A stretch of 6,548 nt of DNA from Treponema sp. UBA4232. GTDB lineage: Bacteria > Spirochaetota > Spirochaetia > Treponematales > Treponemataceae. Within the stretch, counting starts at the first letter, position 1. Every line of letters starts with the position of its first letter. A model generated the notes under the pieces. The model saw only the letters and a list, made by a program, of their open reading frames with translations, was not told where the DNA came from and ran no database searches. The DNA lies in the NCBI GenBank assembly GCA_002396325.1, contig DGXM01000121.1, positions 1 through 6,548 on the forward strand, written 5' to 3'. Of the stretch, positions 1 through 6,548 are shown piece after piece. The translations under genes and the position numbers were made by a program.

Positions 1-528
1 AATATCGGCATGGGATTCTTTATATTTAACAAAAAGATTTTTCTGTCTGCGGAAACGGTCGGCAATCTGCGAAGGCTTCATTCCATCTCTTTTTCTGGCA
101 CGGAAATAGCGGACTACTGCAGGTGCGTCCACAAAAAGCACAAGGTCCACCAGTTTCATCATCGCGGGGATTTTGTAGAGCACCGTCGCGTTCAGGACTA
201 TGTTTTTCCCTTTGTTCGTCTCAAGAAATTTCCTGAAAAGATTTTCAATTGCCGGGTACACAATCGACTCCTGCTTTTGAATCAATTCCGGGGATGCAAA
301 AACCAAAGCACCCAGATTCCGTCTGTTGATTTTTCCGTCACCGTCAAGCAGATTCAGATTTTTTTCCGCCGCAAGATTTCCGAATGCCGCAAGGATTTTC
401 TCACGGCAGATTTCCACGGCCTCGTGTCCAAGCTCATCAGCGTCAACAGAAACAAATCCCCTTTCCTCAAGAATGGAAGACGCAAGATTTTTTCCAGCCG
501 CCATCGGCCCCGCAACGCAGACAATCAA
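1..528 (-). CDS. coaE: Dephospho-CoA kinase (CoaE), 3' end beyond the window
   Basis: Last enzyme of coenzyme A synthesis: phosphorylates the 3'-hydroxyl of the ribose of dephospho-CoA using ATP, in the cytoplasm. 176 codons are visible with no stop, out of about 200 usual for the family. Visible features: a hydrophobic first strand and P-loop GPMAAGKN at residues 7-14; VDAD at 28-31, matching the family's catalytic Asp; the LGALVF segment at 72-77; a strand LVLFVDAP at 129-136; and an Arg-rich lid with RARKRDGM at 143-150 followed by a family-like ADRFRRQ at 156-162. Two oddities: the last P-loop residue is Asn rather than Ser/Thr, and the usual DVPLLFE-type motif reads NATVLYKI at 113-120. 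Start: an upstream in-frame stop lies close by, and TTG at 528-526 gives MIVCVAGP, placing the P-loop at the correct distance; the first ATG (residue 9) would cut into the P-loop. It overlaps the polA stop by 4 bp, suggesting translational coupling. polA and coaE are also near neighbours in other bacteria (for example Bacillus), which supports the call. Another P-loop nucleotide kinase is possible but less likely. Confidence 0.85.
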   Translation of the reverse strand, partial: MIVCVAGPMAAGKNLASSILEERGFVSVDADELGHEAVEICREKILAAFGNLAAEKNLNLLDGDGKINRRNLGALVFASPELIQKQESIVYPAIENLFRKFLETNKGKNIVLNATVLYKIPAMMKLVDLVLFVDAPAVVRYFRARKRDGMKPSQIADRFRRQKNLFVKYKESHADI

Positions 529-3338
529 TGGAATTCCCCCCAGTTTGCGCCATGCTCAATGCTCACTCGCAAAGGCACATTCAGAGTCACCACATGCTCC
601 ATTTTTTCGCGGATTAAAGAGACTGCCTTTTCAACTACACCGGGATTTTCATCGCACTCAAAAATCAATTCATCGTGCACCTGCAAAAGCATCCTCACTT
701 TGTCTTTCAGTTCAGGAGATTCATTCAATCCGTACTGCACGGAAATCATTGCCTTTTTCACAATATCGGCGGCACTTCCCTGAATCGGAGTGTTCACGGC
801 CATGCGCTGTGCTGCGTTCTGCTCGATTTTGTTGCGGCTGTTGATTCCACGGATGTATCTTCTGCGTCCAAGGATTGTCTCGACATAACCTGTGTCCTGC
901 GCCCGCTTAACGGTGTCGTTCAAAAATCTTTTCACATCTGCGTAAGTGGCAAAATACTGATCAATGAAATTCTTTGCTTCGGTCCGGCTGATTCCAAGTT
1001 CATTCGCAAGTCTGAACGCCGACATTCCGTACATCACGCCGAAGTTCACGGTCTTTGCAAAACGCCTCATATCGTGAGTCACCTGCTCGGGGGAGATTCC
1101 GTAAATCAATGCCGCCGTTGATTTGTGTACGTCGATGCCTTCGATGAAAGCCTTGGAAAGATTTTTGTCGCCTGAAAGATGAGCCAGCACCACGAGTTCA
1201 ATCTGAGCATAGTCGGCGGAAATGAGGACTGTGCCCGGCACTGCGGTGAAAGCGCTTCGTATGCGGCGGCCTGCGTCATCACGCACGGGAATGTTCTGAA
1301 GGTTGGGGTCACGCGATGAAAGACGGCCTGTTGCGGTTCCTGTCTGAAGGAAAGTGGTGTGTATGCGTCCGTTTTTGTCGACAAGGGATGGAAGAGTCTC
1401 AACATAAGTACTCTGAAGTTTCGTGGCTCCGCGGTAATCCAAAATCGCCTTCGGAAGAGGATCTGTCGTGCGTTCGATCAATTCCTCAAGAACGGCGTTG
1501 TCTGTGCTGTAGCCTGTCTTCGTTTTTTTGCCCGGAACAAGATTGCGCTCTTCGAACAAAACCACCTGCAGCTGCTTCGGACTTGCAATGTTGAATTCGT
1601 GCCCGGCCTCGGTGTAGATTTTCTGTTCCATCGTTTTTATCTGCCCGGCAAGGACTGTGCTGTAATCAGAGAGGGATTTTTTGTCCAAGTGGATTCCCTG
1701 CTTTTCCATCTGTGCAAGAATGGGAAGAACTTTCATCTCCATATTATAGAACAAATCCTCAAATCCGTTTTCCGCAATCTGCTTTTTGAAAAGATTCCAG
1801 AGCTGCCAGGTGAAATCAGCATCCTCCGCACCATAGGGACAAGCCGACTCCAAAGGCACATCCGCGAATGTGTGTCCCTTCGGCACAATATCCTTGAACT
1901 CAATGCCGCGGAGCCCCAGTTTCGTTTCCCCCAGATACTCAAGACTGTACGGAGATTTTCCCGTTCCGTCGGGACTCAAAAGCCAGGCCGCAACCATCGT
2001 GTCGAAAATCCTGCATTTGGGAACAGAGGCGTAACCGTTTGCCCACAGCACTTCAAGATCGAACTTTCCGTTGTGCATCACAAGAGTGGCATCCTCGCAA
2101 TCGAGTATACGTGAAAGCTCGGAAATGCAAGCCGACAGAGGAACCGTTTCAGGCGCGAACATTGCATCTGGCAAAACAACAGGCACATAAACCGCCCTGC
2201 CCTTTTCGCGGCAAAGACTGAATCCAATCAGATGCGCTTCAAGAGAATTAAGGCTGTCGGTTTCGGTGTCAAAGGCAACTGTTTTTTCCGAAGAAGAAAG
2301 TACTCCGTCCACGAAGGATTTCAAATCCCCGGGCTTTAAAACAGGCTTGTAGTCTCCCTCATTTTTCTTCACTTCAAGAGGCATTTCTTCCGCTTCCTGG
2401 ACAGCTTTTACGGGAGACTTCTTTTTTTCGACGGCATCTTTTGAAGGAGATGTCACCCCCGCTTCGGCAAAGAAGGATTTTGCAACACTGAAAGCCTCGA
2501 GAGTCTCAAGTTTCCTCGCCGCGGAAAGATAATCCAAATCATCCGTCCTGAATGAATCAAAATTGATTTCCAACGGCACGTCTTCACGGAGCGCAATCAG
2601 TTTCTTTGAAAAATACGCATTGTCTTTGTCCGCACGGACTTTTTCACCGAGAGCACCTTTTATTTCGGCAGCGTGTTCATAGATTCCGTCAAGGTCGCCG
2701 TACTCGCCGAGCAGTTTCAACGCGGTTTTGTCACCCACGCCTTTCACGCCGGGCACATTGTCGGCAGCGTCCCCCACCAGCGAAAGATAGTCAAGGATTT
2801 TTTCCGGCCCGATTCCCCATTTTGCAATCACTTCCTCGATTCCGTCTTCGACCCATCCGCCGTTGAATTTGTCGGGCTGCATTTCCTTGCAGTTTTCGTT
2901 CACAAGCTGAAGAAGATCTTTGTCTCCACTCAAAATACGGCAGGGGCGGTTCTGTTCACGGCACACTTTGGCTACCGTTGCAATAATGTCGTCCGCTTCG
3001 AATCCGTCCACACGCAAAACAGGCACTTTCAGGCCGCAAAGGATTTCCTCAATCCACGGCACCTGGGCATGCAGATCGTCGGGAGTCTTTTGCCTTGTGG
3101 CTTTGTACTCAGGATACATTTCGTGGCGGAAAGTCGGTGTGCGGGAATCAAAAGCGGCCGCAAGATATCCGGGTTTGTATTTGGAAAGGAGGGCCTTCAG
3201 GTTGCGGAAAAAAATTGAAACCGCGCTGATGTTTTCACCCCTGCTGTTTGTAAGAGGATGACTTACCAGTGCAAAATAGGCACGGTAAATCAGACCGTAT
3301 GAATCAAGAATATAAACTGTATTTTCGTTATCTGACAT
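525..3338 (-). CDS. polA: DNA polymerase I, with 5' nuclease and proofreading domains
   Basis: Fills repair gaps and replaces RNA primers of Okazaki fragments. 937 residues, close to the E. coli enzyme (928). The 5' nuclease spans about 1-290: DSYGLIYRAY (12-21), FDSRTPTFR (63-71), FEADD (113-117), SGDKD (137-141) and VGDAADN (188-194) supply the metal-binding acids, followed by the helix-hairpin-helix GVKGVGDKTA. A Lys/Glu-rich hinge lies at about 295-335. The 3'-5' exonuclease covers about 337-530 and is intact: D357/E359 in FDTET, D427 in NGKFD, and Y502/D506 in YGAED. The polymerase covers about 535-937: TATGRLSSRDPNLQNIP (668-684), motif A with D709 (ADYAQIE), motif B with K762, F766 and Y770, and motif C VHDE with H888/D889. 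Phe at 766 matches E. coli F762. An odd point is Val716, where E. coli has R712. The ATG at 3338 puts the first catalytic Asp at the expected distance, but no strong ribosome binding site precedes it. The TGA at 527-525 overlaps the coaE start. Confidence 0.98.
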   Translation of the reverse strand: MSDNENTVYILDSYGLIYRAYFALVSHPLTNSRGENISAVSIFFRNLKALLSKYKPGYLAAAFDSRTPTFRHEMYPEYKATRQKTPDDLHAQVPWIEEILCGLKVPVLRVDGFEADDIIATVAKVCREQNRPCRILSGDKDLLQLVNENCKEMQPDKFNGGWVEDGIEEVIAKWGIGPEKILDYLSLVGDAADNVPGVKGVGDKTALKLLGEYGDLDGIYEHAAEIKGALGEKVRADKDNAYFSKKLIALREDVPLEINFDSFRTDDLDYLSAARKLETLEAFSVAKSFFAEAGVTSPSKDAVEKKKSPVKAVQEAEEMPLEVKKNEGDYKPVLKPGDLKSFVDGVLSSSEKTVAFDTETDSLNSLEAHLIGFSLCREKGRAVYVPVVLPDAMFAPETVPLSACISELSRILDCEDATLVMHNGKFDLEVLWANGYASVPKCRIFDTMVAAWLLSPDGTGKSPYSLEYLGETKLGLRGIEFKDIVPKGHTFADVPLESACPYGAEDADFTWQLWNLFKKQIAENGFEDLFYNMEMKVLPILAQMEKQGIHLDKKSLSDYSTVLAGQIKTMEQKIYTEAGHEFNIASPKQLQVVLFEERNLVPGKKTKTGYSTDNAVLEELIERTTDPLPKAILDYRGATKLQSTYVETLPSLVDKNGRIHTTFLQTGTATGRLSSRDPNLQNIPVRDDAGRRIRSAFTAVPGTVLISADYAQIELVVLAHLSGDKNLSKAFIEGIDVHKSTAALIYGISPEQVTHDMRRFAKTVNFGVMYGMSAFRLANELGISRTEAKNFIDQYFATYADVKRFLNDTVKRAQDTGYVETILGRRRYIRGINSRNKIEQNAAQRMAVNTPIQGSAADIVKKAMISVQYGLNESPELKDKVRMLLQVHDELIFECDENPGVVEKAVSLIREKMEHVVTLNVPLRVSIEHGANWGEFH
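536..541 (-). promoter_or_regulatory. Ribosome binding site for coaE
   Basis: A run of six G on the minus strand lies inside the last codons of polA and ends 7 nt before the TTG at 528-526. It can pair with the CCUCC of 16S rRNA through G-C and one G-U pair. It is the main argument for the TTG start, since no ATG or GTG sits at a suitable place. Confidence 0.5.
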
Positions 3339-3389
3339 ACAGTCATTCTACCACAGCCTGATTAAAAATTCCACCGCTTTGAAAAAGTT
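3339..3389. other. Intergenic gap between the DUF805 gene and polA
   Basis: This 51-bp spacer is the longest non-coding stretch in the window. It is AT-rich, with T-runs on the minus strand, but I find no inverted repeat ahead of the T-runs that would make a convincing intrinsic terminator, so read-through from the upstream genes into polA is expected. It also holds the candidate promoter described separately. Confidence 0.6.
3345..3373 (-). promoter_or_regulatory. Possible internal promoter upstream of polA
   Basis: In the 51-bp gap before polA the minus strand reads TGGTAGAAT, an extended -10 box (TG, one base, then TAGAAT; hexamer at 3350-3345). Seventeen bases upstream is TGGAAT (3373-3368), which matches 3 of 6 bases of the -35 consensus TTGACA. 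A transcript from here would begin about at the A of the polA ATG, giving a leaderless message, which fits the lack of a clear ribosome binding site. A chance match in AT-rich spacer is a fair alternative. Confidence 0.3.
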
Positions 3390-4850
3390 CTATGAGTTCG
3401 ATTCCAAGGCCAGACGCAGCATTTCGTTCGGAGTCGGGAAACTTGGACCGCCGTTTTCAGATCTGCAGCAATGTCCCGGAAGCCACCCGCTTCTTCCGTC
3501 AATCTGAACGCGGACCCAAGGCGCATCGAAATCAGTGTATTTCCGGGCACTGTCACGGTCTGTCTCTTCGGTGATTGCATCAACAAAAATCGTAGCCCCG
3601 CCTTCTTCGATTTTTCCCATGTAATCCCTGCAGTCGAATCCAGGGTAGGCGCGAATATCTTCGGAGGCAAAGTAGAAATAGGAGGAATCAAACTTGCGGA
3701 CCGTCCAGGTTTTTGTCGGCGTGCGAATCTGTTCCATCACGGAGTAATTGTCGTCGCCGTAAGGATCCCTCATGTCTCCCAAATGTAGGAAGCCTGTGCC
3801 TGTGCCGAAAGAAATCTCAAGCCAGAAGTCATTTGAGTTCGCGGTGGTCAGCGGAAAGTTTTTCTTTATAATTGACTGAATGAAGATTGTCTGTCCGCGT
3901 CCTATTGAACCAATCACCTTTCCGTTGTGGTAAGCGTCGTAAACATTTGTGTCGCCGATGAAATCAATGCGCAGGGTCTGCACATGCTTCCGCTGCAAAA
4001 CCACTGTTCCGTCTTCCAGCAATTCCTGATTCACAAGAGAGCCGTTGAAAGATGCAGAGTCGCTCACGGGAATATGAGTCACTCCCGATGGAGAAACGGA
4101 AGTCTGTGCGGAAGTCTCCTGCTGTGCGGCCTCCGTGTTTCCGGAAAGTGCCTCCATCGTCTTTAAATAAGAAGCAACCAACTCAGGATCCACTGCCGGA
4201 CTTGAGGTTTCGGATTTTTCGGAATCGTTTTTTGAAGAAGATGAATTCTTTTTTTCAGAAGATGAAGAGTCGTTTGGAGTGACATTGATTTCCTCTGATT
4301 TTTCCACCGTCTCGGTTCCGGATTTTTTGTCTTTGCCGAAAGAGGAAAACAGAATCTGCACAGGAGAAAATTCCCCTTTGCCATTCAGCGCACGGTAAAG
4401 AATCACTCCGGTGAAAGCCGCCTCTGCCGCAAACAGAAGCCAGATGAGGCATAAAGCGACAATGCGCCCCGCAGATTTTTTTTCAGGTTCCTTGAATTCC
4501 TTTGAGCTTGTCGGAAGAATCCACATCACCAGATTTACGAGAGGAATCAAAATGAACCAACCGCTCGAGTTCACATCATGCATACGGCGGACTGCCACAC
4601 CAACGGAAGGCAGAATCAGGAATAATTCCAAAAACAAAGCGGCGGCAAATTCCACGAAAAGCAGAGAAAGCTTTCCGCACATAAAGGTTTTATGAAAAAG
4701 CAGCTGCAATCCGGCGGTAGAGGCCATAATCACGGCGAGTCCCAGAAAAAGAATGAGGGCGCAGGCCATAAACGACCAGAACTCAGCGCGGGAGGCCCGT
4801 CCCTTAAGCACAAAATATTTCTTCAGTCCTGCAAAAAAATTCTTCCACAT
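3390..4850 (-). CDS. DUF805 membrane protein with C-terminal SH3-like region
   Basis: Function unknown; 486 residues. Residues 1-155 form a DUF805 domain (the YhaH-type small membrane protein family): KGRASRAEFW at 16-25 and RRMHDVNSSGW at 88-98 are the family hallmarks, with hydrophobic segments at about 26-51, 62-84, 99-113 and 129-153. Residues 172-260 are a low-complexity Ser/Lys/Glu linker, then Gln/Thr/Ser-rich. Residues 275-465 look beta-rich and globular: FWLEISFGTGTGFLHLGDM at 342-360 and WVRVQIDGRSGWLPG at 445-459 each resemble the end of a bacterial SH3 repeat (W-x-x-V then G-x-x-G-W/F-x). Most DUF805 proteins are only about 110-150 residues, so this is a fusion or extension. Bacterial SH3 domains often contact peptidoglycan, which would need the C-terminus outside the cytoplasm; four full helices would instead leave it inside, so topology is uncertain. 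It starts 11 bp after the ftsH stop at an ATG with only a weak ribosome binding site (GCGGG); the DUF805 N-terminal match supports this start. No disruption seen. Confidence 0.85.
   Translation of the reverse strand: MWKNFFAGLKKYFVLKGRASRAEFWSFMACALILFLGLAVIMASTAGLQLLFHKTFMCGKLSLLFVEFAAALFLELFLILPSVGVAVRRMHDVNSSGWFILIPLVNLVMWILPTSSKEFKEPEKKSAGRIVALCLIWLLFAAEAAFTGVILYRALNGKGEFSPVQILFSSFGKDKKSGTETVEKSEEINVTPNDSSSSEKKNSSSSKNDSEKSETSSPAVDPELVASYLKTMEALSGNTEAAQQETSAQTSVSPSGVTHIPVSDSASFNGSLVNQELLEDGTVVLQRKHVQTLRIDFIGDTNVYDAYHNGKVIGSIGRGQTIFIQSIIKKNFPLTTANSNDFWLEISFGTGTGFLHLGDMRDPYGDDNYSVMEQIRTPTKTWTVRKFDSSYFYFASEDIRAYPGFDCRDYMGKIEEGGATIFVDAITEETDRDSARKYTDFDAPWVRVQIDGRSGWLPGHCCRSENGGPSFPTPNEMLRLALESNS
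4225..4266 (-). repeat. Imperfect 21-bp tandem repeat in Ser-rich linker
   Basis: Two adjacent 21-bp units (4266-4246 and 4245-4225 on the minus strand) both begin TTCATCTTCT and match at 17 of 21 positions. They encode the heptads SSSEKKN and SSSSKND in the linker of the DUF805 protein. Because 21 is a multiple of 3, gain or loss of a unit would keep the reading frame and only change linker length. Runs of 6 and 7 A on the coding strand lie inside the units and could be slippage-prone. Confidence 0.7.
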
Positions 4851-4861
4851 ACAATGCCCGC

Positions 4862-6548
4862 TTATTTCTCTTCCGACTTCGGTTTTCTTCCGCGACGCTG
4901 TTTCGGTGCATCACTTGAATCAGAAGATTTTTTCGCACTCTTTGACGCCGTTTTTTCATCCGCTTCAATCAAAGCGCTTGCATTTATATAACGCTCTTCA
5001 TCGGCCTTTTTACCAGCCTCCGCAGTAAGCTCGTTGCAATGTCCCTCAGCCTTGATGATTTCCTCAAATTCCTTGCCGTCAACAGTCTCTTTTTCGAGCA
5101 GTCTCTTCGCCACATATTCAAGCAAATCGCGGTGCCCCTTCAGGAACGCAATCACGTGTCTGTAACGCTCGTCCATCACGCGGGCAATCTCGTCATCAAT
5201 ATACTTCTGAGTGTCTTCGGAGAATTCACGAACCAGCTCAGGCTCCTGCGGTCCTCCATAACCTCTTCCGCTTTTTCCCAGAGTGACATTTTTGAAACGG
5301 TCGCTCATTCCGTAATCGGTAATCATGCTCTTGATGATTGCAGTGGCACGTGAAATATCGTTCGATGCCCCCGTACTGATTTCTCCGAACACAACATCTT
5401 CCGCCGCACGTCCTCCGAGAAGCACATCAACTTCGCCGATGAGTTCAGACCTGCTCTTCAGGAAAGACTCATCCTCACTGCGGTGAAGAGTATACCCCAA
5501 CGCTCCGACTCCACGCGGTATAATAGTGATTTTATGCACGGGATCGCTTCCTGGAGTGAACGCCGCCACCAAAGCATGACCGGTTTCATGGTAGGCCACA
5601 ATGTGCCTCTCTTTTTCCTTCACAACACGGCTCTTTTTCTGCAGACCAATCAAAGTCTTTTCAATAGCCTCGTCAAAGTCGCCCATAATCACCTGTTTGC
5701 GGCCATTGCGCACTGCAAGCAGGGCAGCCTCGTTCACGATATTGGCCAAATCGGCACCTGCAAGACCGCTTGTGGCAAGAGCAAGGCCTCCGAAATCAAC
5801 TTCGGGATCAACCTTCACGTTTTTCGCATGGATGCGCAGAATCGCCTCGCGTCCCTTCATGTCAGGCTTGTCAACCACAACCTGACGGTCAAATCTTCCT
5901 GGACGGAGCAAGGCGGGATCAAGCACATCGGGGCGGTTGGTTGCGGCCAAAAGAATAAGACCCTTTTCATTGTCAAAACCGTCCATCTCGACCAAAAGCT
6001 GATTCAAAGTCTGCTCACGCTCATCGTTTCCCCCCAGATTGTTCGCACGGCTCTTACCAATGGCATCCAGCTCGTCTATGAAAATGATGCACGGCGCCTT
6101 TTCCCTTGCGGTACGGAACAAATCACGCACACGGCTGGCACCCACACCAACGAACATCTCCACAAAATCAGAGCCGGAAATGCGGAAGAACGGAACCCCT
6201 GCCTCACCCGCAACGGCACGGGCCAAAAGCGTCTTACCGGTTCCAGGCGGTCCCACAAGCAGAACTCCCTTTGGAATCTTTCCACCAATGTCGGTGTATT
6301 TCTTAGGCTGCTTCAAAAAGTCGACAACCTCTACAAGCTCCTCTTTAGCCTCATCAACACCGGCCACATCAGCAAAGCGGGTCTCAACCTTGCCCTCATC
6401 AATCGCACGTGATCTTCCGCCTCCGTTGCCGAACACAGACCCCATCCCACCGCTCATTTTGCGGAAGAAATACACATAGATTCCAATCAGCAGCAAAAAC
6501 GGCAGGAAATACATCAAAAGCTGCAGAAATCCCGAGTTCTGTCTGGTC
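4862..6548 (-). CDS. ftsH: ATP-dependent zinc metalloprotease FtsH, 5' end beyond the window
   Basis: Membrane-anchored AAA+ protease that forms hexamers, unfolds membrane and soluble substrates and cuts them in the cytoplasm. 561 complete codons are visible; the frame stays open to the right edge, so the TTG/ATG codons near 6517 are internal. The first membrane helix and periplasmic domain are missing. In order: second membrane helix (LLMYFLPFLLLIGIYVYFF, 6520-6464); Gly-rich linker; AAA+ domain with TRFADVAGVDEAK, Walker A GPPGTGKT (6253-6230), pore loop MFVGVGA, Walker B IIFIDELDA (6088-6062), and the second region of homology ATNRPDVLDPALLRPGRFDR with both Arg fingers. The M41 peptidase has zinc site HETGH (5590-5576) and the third ligand Asp in STGASND (the final D at 5359-5357). 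All catalytic parts are present. The last 60 or so residues are a charged tail ending in RRGRKPKSEEK, beyond the usual peptidase end. The TAA at 4864-4862 is 11 bp before the next gene. The promoter is outside the window. Confidence 0.98.
   Translation of the reverse strand, partial: TRQNSGFLQLLMYFLPFLLLIGIYVYFFRKMSGGMGSVFGNGGGRSRAIDEGKVETRFADVAGVDEAKEELVEVVDFLKQPKKYTDIGGKIPKGVLLVGPPGTGKTLLARAVAGEAGVPFFRISGSDFVEMFVGVGASRVRDLFRTAREKAPCIIFIDELDAIGKSRANNLGGNDEREQTLNQLLVEMDGFDNEKGLILLAATNRPDVLDPALLRPGRFDRQVVVDKPDMKGREAILRIHAKNVKVDPEVDFGGLALATSGLAGADLANIVNEAALLAVRNGRKQVIMGDFDEAIEKTLIGLQKKSRVVKEKERHIVAYHETGHALVAAFTPGSDPVHKITIIPRGVGALGYTLHRSEDESFLKSRSELIGEVDVLLGGRAAEDVVFGEISTGASNDISRATAIIKSMITDYGMSDRFKNVTLGKSGRGYGGPQEPELVREFSEDTQKYIDDEIARVMDERYRHVIAFLKGHRDLLEYVAKRLLEKETVDGKEFEEIIKAEGHCNELTAEAGKKADEERYINASALIEADEKTASKSAKKSSDSSDAPKQRRGRKPKSEEK

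Noticed and set aside
10..783. 257-codon open frame on the plus strand
   Set aside because: It is antisense to coaE and the 3' end of polA, both well supported by motifs. The product is a low-quality mix of basic and Ser/Phe residues without a recognisable domain.
1359..2114. 251-codon open frame on the plus strand
   Set aside because: It is antisense to the polA region that encodes the proofreading and polymerase domains; no ribosome binding site or family likeness.
3339..3389. Intrinsic terminator between the DUF805 gene and polA
   Set aside because: T-runs are present on the minus strand, but no GC-rich stem precedes them, so a hairpin terminator cannot be supported.
3362..3691. 109-codon open frame on the minus strand overlapping the DUF805 gene
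   Set aside because: It is an alternative frame within the SH3-like part of the longer gene, and the longer frame gives sensible motifs (GWLPG, WVRVQ) across the same bases.
5483..6412. 309-codon open frame on the plus strand
   Set aside because: It lies fully antisense to the conserved AAA+ and peptidase domains of FtsH, and its translation shows no domain pattern. It is a by-product of codon use in ftsH.
6464..6517. TTG/ATG pair near the right edge as the start of ftsH
   Set aside because: The frame continues upstream to the edge with TRQNSGFLQL, which fits the run-in to the second membrane helix. Starting here would drop the first helix and periplasmic domain found in FtsH.

Overview
The window is a compact block of core bacterial genes, all read from the minus strand. 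In transcription order (right to left) they are: the 3' two-thirds or more of ftsH; a membrane protein with an N-terminal DUF805 domain and a C-terminal SH3-like region; a complete polA; and the first 176 codons of a dephospho-CoA kinase (coaE) that runs off the left edge. Coding sequence fills almost everything. The only gaps are 11 bp (ftsH to the DUF805 gene) and 51 bp (DUF805 gene to polA), and polA and coaE overlap by 4 bp. No tRNA, rRNA, CRISPR array, insertion sequence, attachment site or convincing terminator was seen.

Organism: the protein style points to a spirochaete, most likely Treponema or a close relative with balanced base composition. The hints are the unusual CoaE P-loop (GPMAAGKN), a PolA that keeps all three nuclease/polymerase modules, and an SH3-type membrane protein in the same block. 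This is an impression from family knowledge, not a search result, and I hold it at moderate confidence.

Layout: 6548-4862, FtsH, an ATP-dependent membrane protease, from its second membrane helix to a basic C-terminal tail. 4850-3390, DUF805/SH3-like protein, with a membrane N-terminus, a Ser/Lys/Glu-rich linker carrying a 21-bp tandem repeat, and a beta-rich C-terminus. 3338-525, DNA polymerase I with intact 5' nuclease, proofreading and polymerase motifs. 528-1, CoaE, starting at TTG inside the polA stop region.

How the genes work together: tight spacing and shared strand suggest co-transcription, but the products serve different tasks (membrane proteolysis, an unknown envelope role, DNA repair/replication, coenzyme A synthesis). 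A possible internal promoter lies just before polA. I see no sign of a new defence, mobile or biosynthetic system. The items most worth a second look are the DUF805/SH3-like architecture, the Asn in the CoaE P-loop, and the Val at the usually Arg position of PolA motif A.
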